Shown: positions 14,139 to 28,860 of the stretch, piece after piece
Position numbering within the stretch: position 1 is the stretch's first letter
Layout: every line of letters starts with the position of its first letter
Assembly: GCA_036877525.1 (NCBI GenBank)
Contig: JAZGTH010000063.1
Location: 1,846,501 to 1,910,500, forward strand
Origin: Chromobotia macracanthus
Lineage: Eukaryota > Chordata > Actinopteri > Cypriniformes > Botiidae
DNA: 64,000 bases
Direction of reading: 5' to 3'
Position numbers and translations under genes: made by a program
The notes under the pieces: generated by a model
Database searches by the model: none
What the model saw: only the letters and a program-made list of their open reading frames with translations
Told to the model about the DNA's origin: nothing

Positions 14139-14326
14139 TTTTCATGTGTGTTTTTGCCAAAGTCACCCAAACAGAAACAATGTAACTAGAATAAATACAG
14201 TCATGTGGTGAGATCATCTGTCAAACGCATGAAGACAGAGAACTTTAACACTGAAAAACAAGAGATTGCCAGTTCTCAGGAGACAAGTCAGGATAAACCA
14301 TAGCAGTGAATTTTCTGGTGATAGTG

Positions 14327-14328
<2 letters not shown>

Positions 14329-14377
<49 letters not shown>
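14329..14377. repeat. (GT)n microsatellite
   Basis: A pure TG/GT run of about 24 units. An open frame crossing it (Cys-Val run) is an artefact of the repeat. Confidence 0.95.
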
Positions 14378-14379
<2 letters not shown>

Positions 14380-17300
14380 CAGTATTATGAAGTATTGATG
14401 GATTTTCAGCTCATGGGAGGTCCAGTATACTTACATTGCTGTGTGAGTTTTGCTTTCAGAATTTATGTGCTGTTTTTCTTGAATCTGTAGAGAGAAACAG
14501 ATGCAATAAGCAGAATGAAGTGCTATTGTCCCTCCCCTGTGAATACATGACAGATTTACTGTTCTCGACCCTATCTATTATTCAGGTATCTCTCTTTGGG
14601 GTCGAGGCCAATAAAATAACAGTGGATGTCTATAATGAAACACACACACAAACAGTAGCAGCCCTGTTCCTGGTACAGCAGTAGAAAAAAGATGTTTCTG
14701 GCAAAAATAAGTGCAATGTGACAATAGGGAATGAGAGAGATTTCAGGTTAACGTGTGGAGAGAATGAGGGAATAATCTGAGCTGAGAACTGAGCTGAAAT
14801 TTCCAGTGGAAGTCAAAGCCATAGAGTCACAAGAGATGCTCTTGTTTTCCAGTCTGCAGGTATTTCACAGGAGGGCAGTGAGGGGGTTCGAGTAGGTGGT
14901 AAAATATGCGCAGTGGAAAATATTGCAATTACTGCAGCACTGGTGGCTCAGTGTTTTCATGTGTTTAACCATTATATAAAGATTAAACTCATGAAACCTG
15001 CCAGAAAAATGATTAGATCACATTTCACGCAAAGATTAAAAAGGATATGTAAAAATTTAATTTTGTTTAACGAAACCGAGGAAAATCTTGTTTATTTAAT
15101 GCAAAAATATCATTATTGTTATTATAATACAAAAGCAATTATATATTATTTAATGGTGCACTTTGTAAACACAAACTCAGACTTGGCCCCTCCTCCTGGG
15201 CGGAGCACCATCAGAAGTATACACCCCCGTCCCTCACCTCTTCAACATTATTGGCTGGGGGCTACACGCAAACTGGTCAAAGGTTGGTCCCAGAAATATC
15301 CTGGGCCTATTTCTGGCCTCTGTGCAAAATGATTAAAATATTTGCTTTATACAAAATGTAATTTCCTCTATAATCTTCTAGTGGGATGCTACGCTGTCAG
15401 GTTGAGGTGAGGATATCTGAATTACTGAGGGGAAATTTAAGATGAATGTGTCACACATGAAATCGGCAGGAGTACTGTGTTCAGGGTGCTCGGTCTATAT
15501 AATCTATTTCTGTCATGTTCAAAGAGGGAATATCCACACGTTCCCATGGTAACTCATTTTGGAGATTTGAGATATCTCAGGGTATCATTTAATGCTGGAG
15601 CCCTTAATCAGACCTGCTGAAACCTGATTTCCTCTCACGCAGGACCGAGCACTGACCTCAGAGCAGTACCTGTGTGTTCACTGACTGCTGAGAAATATAT
15701 ACCTGATGTCTGGTGCTGTACTATCCTGTCCTTCATTTTAACCTCTTAATCTAAACATTCTTGTCAGTACCCTTTTAAAGATCATAGTAGGAGTGCACAG
15801 TAATTTTAATACTTTACAGTTTACTTTACTGTTTTATAAATATAATTCTTAGGCCTTAATTTGCATTCAATTGTTATGTTAAGTCAGCAGTATAAATTAT
15901 TGCCTTTCTGAAAAATGAAAGCTCAGGGCTTTAAATGTACAGCAAGAATAAATAGATATATTAGATATCATCTGATATTGTAGAGTGATGTATTGTGTAT
16001 ACCTTCATGGTCATAATAATGACTGATGATAACGTGACTGATAAGTTTAATGGACAGGAGAGTGGAAACCTCCCCAACACACAGAAGCACAAATCATCGT
16101 ATTTATTAAAACATAATAAAACAATATTAAACATTTCTGCTGAGTCCAACACTAGCAACATTGTCATACTGGCATTTCTTCCCTCCGTCAAAGCTGAGTT
16201 ATGAATAAGTTATGATGCCTTCCTATATCATAGACACAGAGTTGTATATAGAGTTCAAACTCAGTTCACAATGATGAGAATCTCTTCATATGTACTGCTG
16301 TTGTTATCATGAATGTATAGTCCGAATAAAATCGTTCATCAGTCATGTGCAGGGTAAGTTCAGTCAAAAATAAAGATTCTTTAGTCACACTCATGTCATT
16401 TAAAACTCATATTCTGTTATTTCACTATTGTGTGCTATTTTGTTCTAGAGAAAAACCAGCATGCGAATGTCGGTAAATTCTAACTTGAACTGATCTTTTG
16501 TCTTTCATGTTATTCCACCTTTTCTAAAACTTTAAAACTTTTGTTCCTTAATTGGTCATTTATTTAGGGTAAAATCAGCTATATTACATAATATTTTTTT
16601 GACTTGAATAAAACCATTCAATGTACCTGACAAAAATATTTTGGAGTGAGTGGATAAAACAGGAAACTGTTGCAAGCTGGGCTCAAACTTGTGTCATCCA
16701 CCTGAGCATCACAGCTCAGTGTGTTAGCACAAGTTTCAGCTGCAGCTTTTCTAACCTGGAAAACCTGCTCCTGTGTTTTCCTCTTCAGAACTGATGCTAT
16801 CTCATTAATCATTGTTATTTTAGAGGGATTCTTGTCAAGCTTCATTTTCATCATCAGGTACTAATTAAAAAACATATTAGAAGTTTGGGTCTGAGTAGAC
16901 AGTCTTGCCCAAACATGCTCTGGAGAGATAAGACATTTAAAACTGAGTGGCACATTAATCTTCCTTTCCCTCAGTAATTTAAAGTCCTCACCTCAGACTG
17001 ACAGTGTGAGCTTTTCATCAATCCGTGAGTTTATCTGATGCACAGAGAGAGTCGCGTCCTGCAGAAAACACTCAACACTCATCAGACTGGAGGTACAAAA
17101 GACATATTCAGCACAAACTCTCACGATAGTCTAATGTGAGTGACAGCATGTGTAAACCACATGAATACTGTCTTCTCATAGCCAACCTCCAATTATCATT
17201 TCTCATGGAGGTGCAGACCTTTTTATTGCCTTTCTATCACCAGGACACTGAGGACAGATTGAGGTCATTGTGATTAACTCTAAACAACACTGACCTTAAG

Positions 17301-18920
17301 CAGTCAAAGTTAATTAAAAGTCTTTTAATATCTGGAACTGTAATAACAGTACATTGCTCTATATGTTAATTGGAAGGCAGTGACGTTTATAATAATAACA
17401 GGTTTGTTTGGAAGTTATCGTGCTCATTAACATGCCTGTAACTGAAGGCATTTTTGGAGTTTTTGTTTGTGGGTATCTGGGCTGTGTAATGAGTTGTATT
17501 ACCATATTTCTACAAAAAATAGCTGTTTCATAAGCATCTGTTGTTTATCTTTTGTCTAGTTACATTAATATTGGAAACACATGCAGGAACTCTCCTGGGT
17601 GCAGGGACACATTTGAAAACAGTAGTAAGAATGTTTCACAAACCCAGCCAGACACTCACTGATACAATCAGTAACATCTCCATGACTACAATGAGATGTT
17701 TGTTTGTAAGGTCATAAATATGACTAAATCAACCTGACCCACATTAGGTTACACCAGCTAAATGAGTTTTTAAGGGTCAGATCAGGTAGAAACTGCTCTG
17801 CAGCAGATAGCAGAGATTAGAAAACGTATCTAAGATCTAAGATCAATTTCACACCAAATCACAATCATTTCAGATGTCTGACAAATCAGATTAAAACAAT
17901 ATCATGTTTAAAATGAATTTGGTATCTTTGATGTCGGTTGCCTGCAATGAACAAAACCAACCCATATCTGCACACGTTTGAATACTGGCCCACTGGACAC
18001 CAGCACGCACATCAGAGTCTGTAAACAGCATTTAAACCTCTGAGGCTAAACGGATAATAATAATAAAATAAAATGAATAAAATGAGAAATCAGGAACTGT
18101 TTTTGCTCTTGAGGAATAATATTGTCCTCCTAATATGAGGCTGATTGGAGCAATGTGGAATTATCTTCAGGTGCACACTCTTAATCTATGCAAGAAAACT
18201 ATTGAACATTTTTTGTCTGATTTATTTGCATTCAGTTTATTTCGATTTGTAAAATGGTTTAATTCATTTTGTTGATAATATAGGTCCTGATCAACATGTT
18301 AATTTACAGTTAACTGTTATATTGTGGTTTGAGAAAATGTAATTTAAAGCTGCCATGGTTTATGGCACAAGTACATAATAGATCAGTGTTCAACACAATC
18401 TCCTTACTTTGATTCACAATGATACGTTTATAATAATGATTTATAATTTGAGCTGGCAGGTCTGATTTTGTGGAAAATGTCTGGCTGTAAACAGAAAGAA
18501 GATCTGGCTACTGTATTTCATGTCCGGGTGCTGTACATGGTGCAGCATTTGTAGCTTGTTCTTACAGCAGTTCTTTAGAATTTAAACTTGTCTTCCACCT
18601 TAAGAAAGTAACCTGCACTGTTATGTTTCAAACAGAGATGGTGTTAGAGAGGCAAATGTTATGGACTGCAGCTTCAATTATGTAAAGTTTCACTCAATTA
18701 GTTCTGACCGTTTGAATGTGTTACCAGAATAATAATGTAGATAAGGCAGGTAAATGTCCCAGTGTGTTTTCATGCTATTGGAACTGAATGTGAATCAGCT
18801 CTGTAACTCTGATGATATGAGTCTCTGCATTGCAGTTCTTCTGACCTGTGATTCAACAATGCCTGCAGATCTGTCCCGTCCTCAGATTTCTGTCTCTGAT
18901 AACTTTCTCCTGCCTGCCAG

Positions 18921-18942
18921 CCACACACACACACACACACAC
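18921..18942. repeat. (CA)n microsatellite
   Basis: A short CA dinucleotide run in the intergenic region. Confidence 0.8.
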
Positions 18943-21900
18943 TCAACACTGCATGTGGGTGGACAAATACAGCCGCACTGTAATATGTGGGATGTGACAG
19001 TTCTGGAATCTGTATGCACAAGAGTGGCTGGGATTCCTCCAAACACAAATCTCAGCTTAAAGTCATTGTTTCAGCCAACGGCAAGATCTCCCACACAGCA
19101 CACTCTGCCACCAATACGTGTGTGTGTGAGTGTGTGTTATAAAACAAATGTATTTAAAAAAATAAATGTAGATTTTAAACGTTAGAAGAACAAATCCCAG
19201 GTTGTCATTGTTACTGAGAAATGCACTATTAGCTACAGTATGTTAGATAAATGATTATTTAAAATAAAATAAATGTAATATGTAGTTTTGTACTTTTAAC
19301 TAATTTTAGTGACTAAAAATGTCTGGCTGTGTCACACCCTATATCACATAATTTCCCACATCACACAAAATATTTCCTAAAACTGCAACCTCATTCTGAA
19401 CCTGTGTACAACAGTGAATAAAAGAATAAATAATCGTATTTTTTTCACTTGTAACAGATGTTGTGTGGACAGTGTTTAAGGATCACCACAGTTTCACCAC
19501 ATGCCGATCATGTCCGTGTTGGTCTCATCTGAATGTCATCTGACTGTCATCTGAGAACCGCACTGCTCTCACTGACCCACACAGCAGCACAGCTGAAACC
19601 TGTGAGTCTCTTAAGAAGAGCTGTGACAGATGCCAAGTCTGTTTGAAGTGCTAATCACAGCTGCTGGAACTGCAGAGGAAGTCCGAGTGCTTCCTGAGCT
19701 AAATGTACTGCATGAAATCACGCTTCTTCAACTTCAGCCACTTTCTTCAGGAATTTAAACTAACAGATTTTAAATGTTTCTTTTAGGTTTCATTGAAACG
19801 ACTTCATCTTTTATTTTTGATACTTCTCAATTGGATTTTTTGTATAGATTCATTTGATTTGCATATCTTATGGCTTTCAATCTTAAGCTATTAAACATCC
19901 ATTATAAATACACATTTTTGAATAAAATAAAGTTTATAAAATATATAAAATGTTCATATTTATCATCTGTTGGCCATACTGTGGTCAGTAGAACAGTTAA
20001 CCAGCAGGAGTGAAAAGTGTGCTTTAACAGAGTTTACTGTATGTTCATGAAGTTTACAAGAAGTGGCCAGAGTTGAAGAAACGCCCACACGTTTGTTACA
20101 TATATGCATGAGTTTCTTCTCTCTTGTTATAAACGCCTCTGGCAGTGTTGCAGTATTGGAGGGTCTGATTGTTGGCATTGCTCTCTGGTTCCGTCTGTAT
20201 TACTGCAGACAGCCAGAAACTCCTGAGGGAGATTCAGACTTCCCACTCTGCCTGCCTGATATTAAAGCCCACAGATTCCACCTCAGAATTACACTCAACC
20301 TGAAGTTTTTCATTCTGTGACTCGTGTCATTTTAACTGAAGCCCAGAGGTCTTCTGAGTGCATGTGTTAATGTGAACATCTGCAGAAGCCACTGGAGAAA
20401 CATGAGGCAATGCAACAATGTGATGCATTCAGTCACAGTTGATCAGTTGTCAGACATTATCTCTAAATGCCAGCTGGTGCGCCCATCTTCTGCCATATTT
20501 ACAGGTCAATATTAACACGTGGCATTCAGCATTACCTCTGTCTCTCATTAAACACAAGAACAGCCAAGGTTTATCATGCATTCAGTTTCTAAGGGTAACC
20601 TTTCTTAATCCTTATTTTTACACAAACAGTATTTTTCATGTGAATGTTTACATGTCTCCTCTGTTGTGATGGATTTCATAATGACTCAGGAGCAATTGCA
20701 GAAGAAAAGGCCTGATCGGCTGTTAATTGTTTCCCAGAGCAAAGACACAGAAAAATCAATTATACAGTGACTGAACAAAAATCAGTTAAAAGGGAAAGAA
20801 ACTTCCCACTGGAGGAAAGAAGTTCAGAAAGTTTCCTAACTTTTCCACATGGCCCATCAACTTTAAATCACTGAAATAAAGTCAATAAGCAACAGGCTAA
20901 ATGCCTTTATGGAAGATCTTTCCCATTTTTCTTTTTTAAGAAAGGGAACTTTCTTGTTTTAAAGAGAAACAGTCACGATTAAACAGCCAAATGAATTGTC
21001 TGTGCCTGATCAATTAACTTTGCCTTTCTGCTGTGGGAACATGGCCAGAGTTTCGATCTCAAAGAATCGTGTTTCTGTGCTGTTGAGTTTGAAAAATGAG
21101 GATGCTATTTCCACTCCACAGTAAAACAGGTTTTATTCTGCCTAAAAGTTTTACACCAACCAAAGTAAAAAGTGCTTTAGACAGAAATGTTTAAACTGAT
21201 GTACACCCTCATGAGATGGCCTAGAAAAAGTGCTTTAATTTTGCACACAGATTTGGGGGGGTCCCTGCTCAAACTGGCTGCCATGTTGCGATCACATGAC
21301 CAGCTGAATGCCACTCACTTATCAGTAACCCTTTAGCTTTAACACCTTTAGTGCCACCCCTTCACTGTGTGTGAAAATCTGGGACTGTTGATTATATAGA
21401 GTCCAGCATTTCACATCTCATGTGGTCAGAAAGACAAGAATGCCTTTTTGCTTTCCAGAATGCTTTTAGTAGATGATACAAGATGTTTTACTTTCTAAAG
21501 TTTTCCAGTTATTGTCAATACAATATAATTTGCAGTCTAATAAACTCTAAAACGTGTCTTCAACCAGTGGCTTTATTTCTGTAACAGCAGGAGGTATTTG
21601 AATGGTTGAACTTTACCACTCTGCAGTGACATTGCTTTCCTCTCCGGCTGAGTTTACACCTGGCTTTACATGAAACAGCACACATAAAGAGTTTTCCCAG
21701 CCATGAGAAAGCAAGAATCTTATAGAGTTCCTGACTAGCACAAAGACACACACATTCACACACACTCCTCTGGCCTGAGGCAAGTGCTGGTCTCTGCACT
21801 CAGATCAGCTTAAATCTTCTGACTGTATGGAAGGGGACACATGCTGCCCCGCTGCATTCACACTAAACACAGCAATAACTGATCGGTCAGAGTCACGGGT

Positions 21901-24109
21901 TTGACAGTAGTGAGTGACTGCGGCTGTGTGTGACACAGTTGAAATGTACAGTGCACCAGTCAACAGTCCTAGAGGAAGTGAAATAATTTACAGTAAATAT
22001 GAGTATTAAAGACAAATCCCAGCTACTGCAAATGAGAAGATTTCTCGAGGAATGTGTAATCTGATTGTCTGTTTGTTTCATGAATATTACAAAACCACAT
22101 CACTAGATAATGGAGCCTGCTGGAAGATAATAGAGACAGAAACACATCACTTTATGTGCTGTGATTGTGTTTGTCTTGGGTAATACTGATGAAAGATTCC
22201 ACAAAACCAGCAGATCACAATATTACCAAAATTAACAATTATACAATTTCACAATTATATAATTCACAATTTGAAAGTGTGGAACAGTAGAAAATACAAC
22301 AAAAGTGACATGCAATAAATTACAATTTCACAAGTCATGCAAAATATCATAATACAAAATACATAATTATCAAATATATCAAAATATCAATATATCAAAT
22401 ACATAATTTTTAGAGACTATAGTAACAGTTACAATATTATATTACCCCTCGCCTGTGACCTGAAATATTAGCTTACTGTACATTAACAACCAAGCTCTTG
22501 GTGCTCTAAGATCAGCACCGCTAAGATTAAGTGCCGCTAACAAACTTTCTTGCAGTTAAATTGTATTGGTTGTATTGGTCCAGGGGGCAGTTGTCATGGT
22601 GGGTGACTGAGAAAATGATCTGCAGAGTTTCATTAGTGATCCGTCTCCGCTCCTGTAGGGTGACATTTGGGAAAATCATGCGGAAACACTCAAATGTGTC
22701 TCACATTCACACTGTTCTGTTTTAACATCAGATGATTAAAATGAACTAAAGATAAGATGTTGTCATTTTAGTTTATTCTGGTAAAGCCTGTAGGTCAGAA
22801 AGAAACAGAGAGCAGTCTTCATCTGAGAGGGCTTTATAAATGGACTGGAATGTGGGTGTATATCAGTGATCGTCAGAGCCACCCTGACTTCTGATTACAC
22901 CCCATATGTTCAGTGCATCTGGCCCTGACACTTCCACCAATGATGAAGATGGACTGTGAGTTCTCATAAATCTGGTATTGTCCACATGACAGGGAATTAG
23001 CTGCCCAAAACTCATTTGCATCATGGCATTAAACACAACCATCAAGAGAGCTTTAATTTACAGTGCACTTTTCACAAAACTATTCAGATCTTTAAATTCA
23101 CAGAAGTTTTCCACAGAACTTATTTTTTGTAAGATATTTGTATTTGCTAAAGGTTTTTCTACAGAACTATTTGTCTGTAACTCTTAATTGTTATTGCAGG
23201 TTTGCCAGTAGTAGTAAATTGCTCATTGTTGTCAGTATTTTTGCTGCCGGTTCACTTTCAGATTTTGCAAATAAGCATTTTTGCTTGCATGCCATGCAGG
23301 TGCAACCAAAAACAACATAACAGAAAATATGCCAAACTGAGAATCTTTCACAGGCATCTTTGTCTTTTTGGAAAGGAAACAGATTTGACTAGAGTAATGT
23401 GCAGCAGGCAGGCAGACAGGGCTGCAGTCAGCTGCTGCTTGAGTGAGTTTACTGTCAGCTGTGAGTCTGATGTCTTCTGACATGCTACAGGATTGGGCCC
23501 AGCCTCCGCTTCAGCAGCGAGCTGCAGACTAACATGAGTGACTCCTCCTATTCAGAGCAGAGCAGCAGATGTTTGCTGCATTACACAAGCCCGACTGGAG
23601 CGGGAGAAGCAATTCTTACCAGCCGCTTGTGGCTCGTGTCTCTAGTTATGCTTGTTGACGTGTCACTGCACGTAGCAGACTTCAGAAACAAACAAACAAA
23701 CAAAAACAACGTGACTGAGCTACTCCGACACAAATGACACAACACTCTTCAGCCGTGCTGTAATGCGCTGATAACTTTCTGATGAACAACACTGAGGTTA
23801 TGAGAGCACAAAGCCAGTGTGACGTTATTAATGAGACGGCTGAGAACGATTAATTGAACACATGACTGTTACACTGAGGAGGAAAGGGTCTTGCTTGTGT
23901 TATCTTATATAACAGTTTTAACACAGCAAAGCAAATGGATACAGCAGGGAAATGGTTAAAATCTGTTTGACACAAATAATTTTTGACATCACCAGAATGT
24001 AATAATTAAACACTAGCTTAATGCCTAAACAGATAAAAATGAAAATGATTTGACCATTTATGCACCCTCGTGTTATTCAAAACATTTGATTTCACGTCTT
24101 TAATTGAAA

Positions 24110-24186
24110 TGTATTTATATAGAACTTATTTCACAGTTTTGCATTGCTGCAAAGCAGCTTTACAGAAACCAGTTTTAGAACAACCA
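24110..24186 (+). repeat. Interspersed repeat fragment, copy 1
   Basis: The stretch containing TTTATATAGAACTTATTTCACA followed by TTGCTGCAAAGCAGCTTTACAG is a degenerate copy of the sequence at 24595-24650, on the same strand 485 bp away. The pattern TTTATATAGCGCTTTT..CAAAGCAGCTTTAC is, from memory, a frequent fish interspersed motif; its family is not assigned here. Confidence 0.6.
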
Positions 24187-24594
24187 ATTGAGACATAAAA
24201 AGCGAAAGATACGGAAATAGAAAAGATAAGAAACAAGAAAATTATATTTAAATATTATCCAGTACTATAATATGTAGTACTTTCTTCAATATTTTGGGTG
24301 TATTTATTTTGGGAATATTTATCTTTTTGGTGTCTGGCCAGCAGTCAAAAGTGTCAGTGAGATGTTTCAGTGCTCAGGAACTGGAGGAATCGCTGTGATC
24401 ACACTCTTGCTGTGCCAACATTGGACCCTCGAGAGTAACATGTCTGCTTACACCTGAGGGCCATGCAGTCTTTGCAGCTGTAAATTACAGTAAGCTGTTT
24501 GGAGGAAAGGTGTCTGCTACAATACAGCAGCTGATGTGCCATCTGTGTTTCGAATTTCAGACTTAAACATGCTGCACCTTAAAAATGTTCAACT

Positions 24595-24650
24595 ATTTAT
24601 ATAGCGCTTTTTACAATGTTACATTGCTTCAAAGCAGCTTTACATATAAT
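24595..24650 (+). repeat. Interspersed repeat fragment, copy 2
   Basis: This holds TTTATATAGCGCTTTT, then TTGCTTCAAAGCAGCTTTAC. It matches the fragment at 24110-24186 at both ends with a similar spacer, so both derive from one element type. Confidence 0.6.
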
Positions 24651-27600
24651 AAAAAAAGAATTATAATAAAGAACAGAACATGGCAGACATGTTCAACAAA
24701 GAATACATGGTATTATTGCAAATAATTTGTGAGATGTATATTAATAAGACTAATTAGGCATACTAGGTTTATAGTAGGTTTAAAAATTTGAGGAGAATTT
24801 GAGTAGGTCCAGTCATAAGTCATACATACATATTGAATACGGGCACATATGAAGGAGGAGAGATGCAAAAGAGTTTGCCATCAAGGGTATCAGTGACAGG
24901 AAAAATAACTCATGTAGAAGCCACTGCTGATGAAAACTAGAGGCCATTATAGATTAGTTCAGCTTGAGGTGCAATAAAAGCTCAGTACAAAAATAATCAC
25001 CAGGAAACACGGAACATCTCACTGTTCACCAGAGAATCACCGCCAATCGATTCGATCGGAGGATATTGCTGAGTCTCTTCTGAGCTTATTCATTAAGAGG
25101 AGGAACACAGAGGTGTGTTCTGCAGAGATCACAGAGGAGCAGAGGCGGTGGAGTCGTTTGCATGTTATCATCCGACGACACTGTTAGCTGTGTGACAAAG
25201 TGTTAGGAGGAGCTTTAGAAACACCTGCTGCTGGATGACAGGCTGTTTCATTATCACTGTCATCATTAAACAGTGAGGATCATGTGCATACATTACAGGC
25301 AGCATGTGGAGAGTTATGTGAAAGCATTAAAAATGGTATGCTGCATGTATGCCTACATGAACGTTAGAGAGAACTTCAGTAAATTGTGGTGACATCACCC
25401 AGTTGTGAACGAAATTGAGGCTATGTGCTTGTATACACAGAGGTTCAATTGTGTAACATTTTAGCAGTAAAAATTAAAACCATTCATTCCCATGTGTGTT
25501 TCAAATATGAATGAATTTCATTGATTTATTTTCTTTTCAAGCCACTCTAGGTAAATGGTATTTTACAGTATTGTATAATTTCACAATACAGGTAATTATG
25601 CTTTAAATATTGTACAAACTGCTCATTTAATTTCTTGTTATATTACAGTAAATGTGTGTACCAGGTGCACTACAAGCCCAAATAAACAGAAAATCTAAAG
25701 AGCGTTTGCATTCCAAACTCATCCTGAAGAAAAGCTTTGTTCTGCTTTATTTATCTGAATGCTCTTGATAACACTCAGGGAACGCTTGGGGAATAATAGC
25801 TGAAAGCAATAACAATTTATTTTATAACATTCAGAAGGACACTTCTATTTCCTGTATTGCTTTGTTCTTTAAAACTGGCCAGTTGTGTGGGATTTCTATT
25901 TTGCTGCTGTTCCCACCGAGTGGATCTGACAAATGACTTCATTATTTTCCTGCTGTTTTGGAATGGTATGATAGTACAGAACAAATCAGCTTGTTTGTCC
26001 GTTTAACAGAACTGATACCTGGCTCGGCTAGAATGTTTGGGGTAAGCTGAGAGCTGCTTGCTTTCATTAGCTGACAGACTGCTAGAGAAACAGCAGCTCT
26101 GTTCCAAAACCTTGTGAGCTGTCTACATAGGCAGAATTTTAAGTCAGCGTGAAGGCTATTCTAAAAGCTAGGCAGGAACCTTATGCTACGTGCCTTTTAA
26201 GATAATGCAAAGAATCCCACAATGCATTGTGACAACCCGAGTAAAACGATGCATCCAAGATGGCGATGCAACATGAACAATATATTGACTGTAACGAATC
26301 TGTCATTTGAGGTTCCATTTGGGTTAATATTCTGCAGCTGTCTGCCTGGACGTAAACAGCAAAACAGCTTGCTAAACTTTCAACCAGAGTCATTGTGTTA
26401 CATTCTGTGAAAAACAAAAGATGTGTCACACCCTGCGAGCTACACAGTCTAGACAGATTTCATTATAAACAGATAAAAGAAAAAAACTCCCTCAATACTC
26501 ATACCCTTTATGCTTTGATATTTCATTCGGTAAACGTTTGTACTGTGGTCCAGCTTTTCAGTCAATATCATTAATTTAACAGCGAGGCTGGTGCACAAAT
26601 CAGTTTTATCCTTAACACTCATGAATAAAGATAAGGGAATCAGTCACTGCAGGCAGTCTTTATATTTCGCACTCCCCAGTGGGATGTGATGTCAGGTGGG
26701 GCTCTGGAAGGCCACCGCTGATGGTCGTGATGCTGTTTATGATGAGATGTCAGATGTGAGCTGTGCGGGGCTGGTGTATTAATCACAGACCTCTGCGTGA
26801 CTGGACTCATGGTGACCTTTACGCTTCTGCTTCACAGGGACAAATGTTACTTTTGCATATTTAGATCAGCATTGAAATTTACTTAATGTGATTAAAGTGT
26901 CTCGGAAGTATTGCTGTCGACAGACTGGCATAACAATTGGGCTGTTTTAGCGCCACAGTATATAAGATCTAATGGATCAATTACAGAGAGTTTACATTAT
27001 AGAGGAACTTAAAGAACCAATCAATGAGAATAAGGGTCTGTAGAGGAGAGAGGATGTGTGCGTGTGTATATGCAATAAAACAGTGTTGAGCAATGATTTA
27101 AATGGTCCCTCATCCCCCACCCAATTTGTAGAGCCCACTACCTGCTGCTCAGCTGCTGAATATTAAACAACAGGTCAGAACCCACAAAGAAAGAAAGCTT
27201 CACAGCATCTGTGTCCTCATATGCACATAGATACTGCCCAACAGGAGACAGCATGATGAATATATCTGTACTGGTTACAGTTCTCTCCTCGTATTGTTCT
27301 TTGTTTGTTTATTTGTGGGTTTGTTTGTTTATCTGCTCATTCATATCTCCAGTTAGCCAGCATTATGTGAAGGGATAACATGCACTGACTGTTTATGCCG
27401 ATTTGTTTTTCTGTATAAATTTTAGGGGATATTAACTACTGCTTTAACTGACCTGATAAGTCGCACCTGTCTCTGTGACAGCTCTAGACTCTAAACAAAA
27501 TAAAAAGTCCAGTCCAGACCAGAAAACTAGCCAATAAGGAATCTGCTTATCAATCTATAACAGACCATGTGAAGACTTGTGAATTTATTTGCCATCGTGT

Positions 27601-28168
27601 CTAAGGAGTTTCATTGATTCATTCGCTATCCAGTCAAGAGATCAGCCAGGTAACCGAATGCTAATGGCCTGTTGTGCTGTTAAGACATCAGCTGTCTGAA
27701 TACATTGAGATTCTTTCATAGACTGACTTTCTGGAGAAATATCTCACCAGATATCAGGTTTGTTTTTAATTAAACATCCTGCATGTATGAATGTGAATTG
27801 GAGCAATTAGATAAAATAGGGTGTGAGGTTGAATTCTTTATGTTATATGTGAAGTGTCTGGTGAGGGGCAACAGTGTGACCAGACAATAGACGTCTGAAG
27901 GAATATTTGGTGAGGCTGAGGGCATTTCAGTCAGAATGAATTTGTCTGATCACCAGAGATCAGGGACGGGTTTATTTTGGTTCAGCAAGCTAATAGGAAT
28001 GAATAATTCAAGTCAGCTAACCTTTGTACCAACTCTAATTTATTTTATTCAGGCTGTAGGTTTTCTCAATTAAATTTGCATTCTAAAGATTTCTTTCTTC
28101 CCTTTTTTGTATTCTTTGCTTAATAGATTTGTCTGAGCGCTGAATTTAAATTTCCCTGAGCATCTGTT

Positions 28169-28219
28169 GGTGTGTGTGTGTGTATGTGTGTGTATGTGTG
28201 TGTATGTGTGTGTATGTGT

Positions 28220-28273
<54 letters not shown>
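28169..28273. repeat. Compound (TGTGTATG)n/(TG)n microsatellite
   Basis: TG repeats with regular TA interruptions (five TGTATG units about 10 bases apart) pass into a pure TG run of about 26 units. Confidence 0.95.
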
Positions 28274-28274
<1 letters not shown>

Positions 28275-28770
28275 ACCAGCCAGCGGTCCTCACAAGGAAA
28301 ACTGATTGTTAAGCATTACATTTGTACTAAACTACTTATCTGAAAATGTAAACATGCAAAAAGGTTTCTGAAAGGGTTAGGTTTAGGGGTAGAGAATAGA
28401 AAAGACAATCTGTACAGTTTAAAAGTCATTATGTCTATAGAAAGTCCCACAAACACAGAAACCTAACGTGTGCGTCTGTGTGGGTGCGTGCGTGTGAGTT
28501 CATATTTGTGTACACTAGTGTGTATGCATGAATGTACTGTATGTTCAATTAATCATCATATAGTAATTGTTTTGAAATCATTTTGATTTCCTTTTTCTGC
28601 ATACTTTTTTACATCTGCAACAGAAGTTCAAGGGTCACGTTTTTTCAGGTCAACCAACCAATTAATGCACAGATACAGTAGACTCCCTGTCACTGTCAGT
28701 CACACTGTCCATCACTCAACTGTCAGAAAGACAAAATCCTGCACTGAAGCTGCAGGTAGTCTCTGCTGAG

Positions 28771-28860
28771 TTTTTCTTTCCTAGATCCTAGTAGTCTTTC
28801 CTCACTGGACTGTTTTCGTTTTTCTTTCCTAGATCCTAGTAGTCTTTCCTCACTGGACTG
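28771..28860. repeat. 48-bp tandem duplication
   Basis: A 42-base block starting TTTTTCTTTCCTAGATCC and ending CTCACTGGACTG occurs at 28771-28812 and again at 28819-28860. The two copies are identical, separated by six bases. Confidence 0.9.

Larger units (their letters stand above)
12524..28167. other. Intergenic region, galnt18 side
   Basis: About 15.6 kb without a gene that I can support. The open frames are short, lack splice consensus and show no conserved motif. It holds GT and AT microsatellites, a CA run at 18921-18941 and two related interspersed fragments near 24.1 and 24.6 kb. Decayed pieces resemble cyprinid repeats near 15.2 kb (TTGGCCCCTCCTCCTGGGCG), 16.35 kb and 24.05 kb. Conserved non-coding elements cannot be judged from one sequence. 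Confidence 0.6.

Noticed and set aside
14913..15332. 139-residue open frame
   Set aside because: No recognisable domain and AT-driven composition; its end runs into repeat-like sequence (CCCCTCCTCCTGGGCGG) seen in fish interspersed elements.
18754..19185. 143-residue open frame
   Set aside because: Crosses a CA microsatellite, with no motif or splice context.
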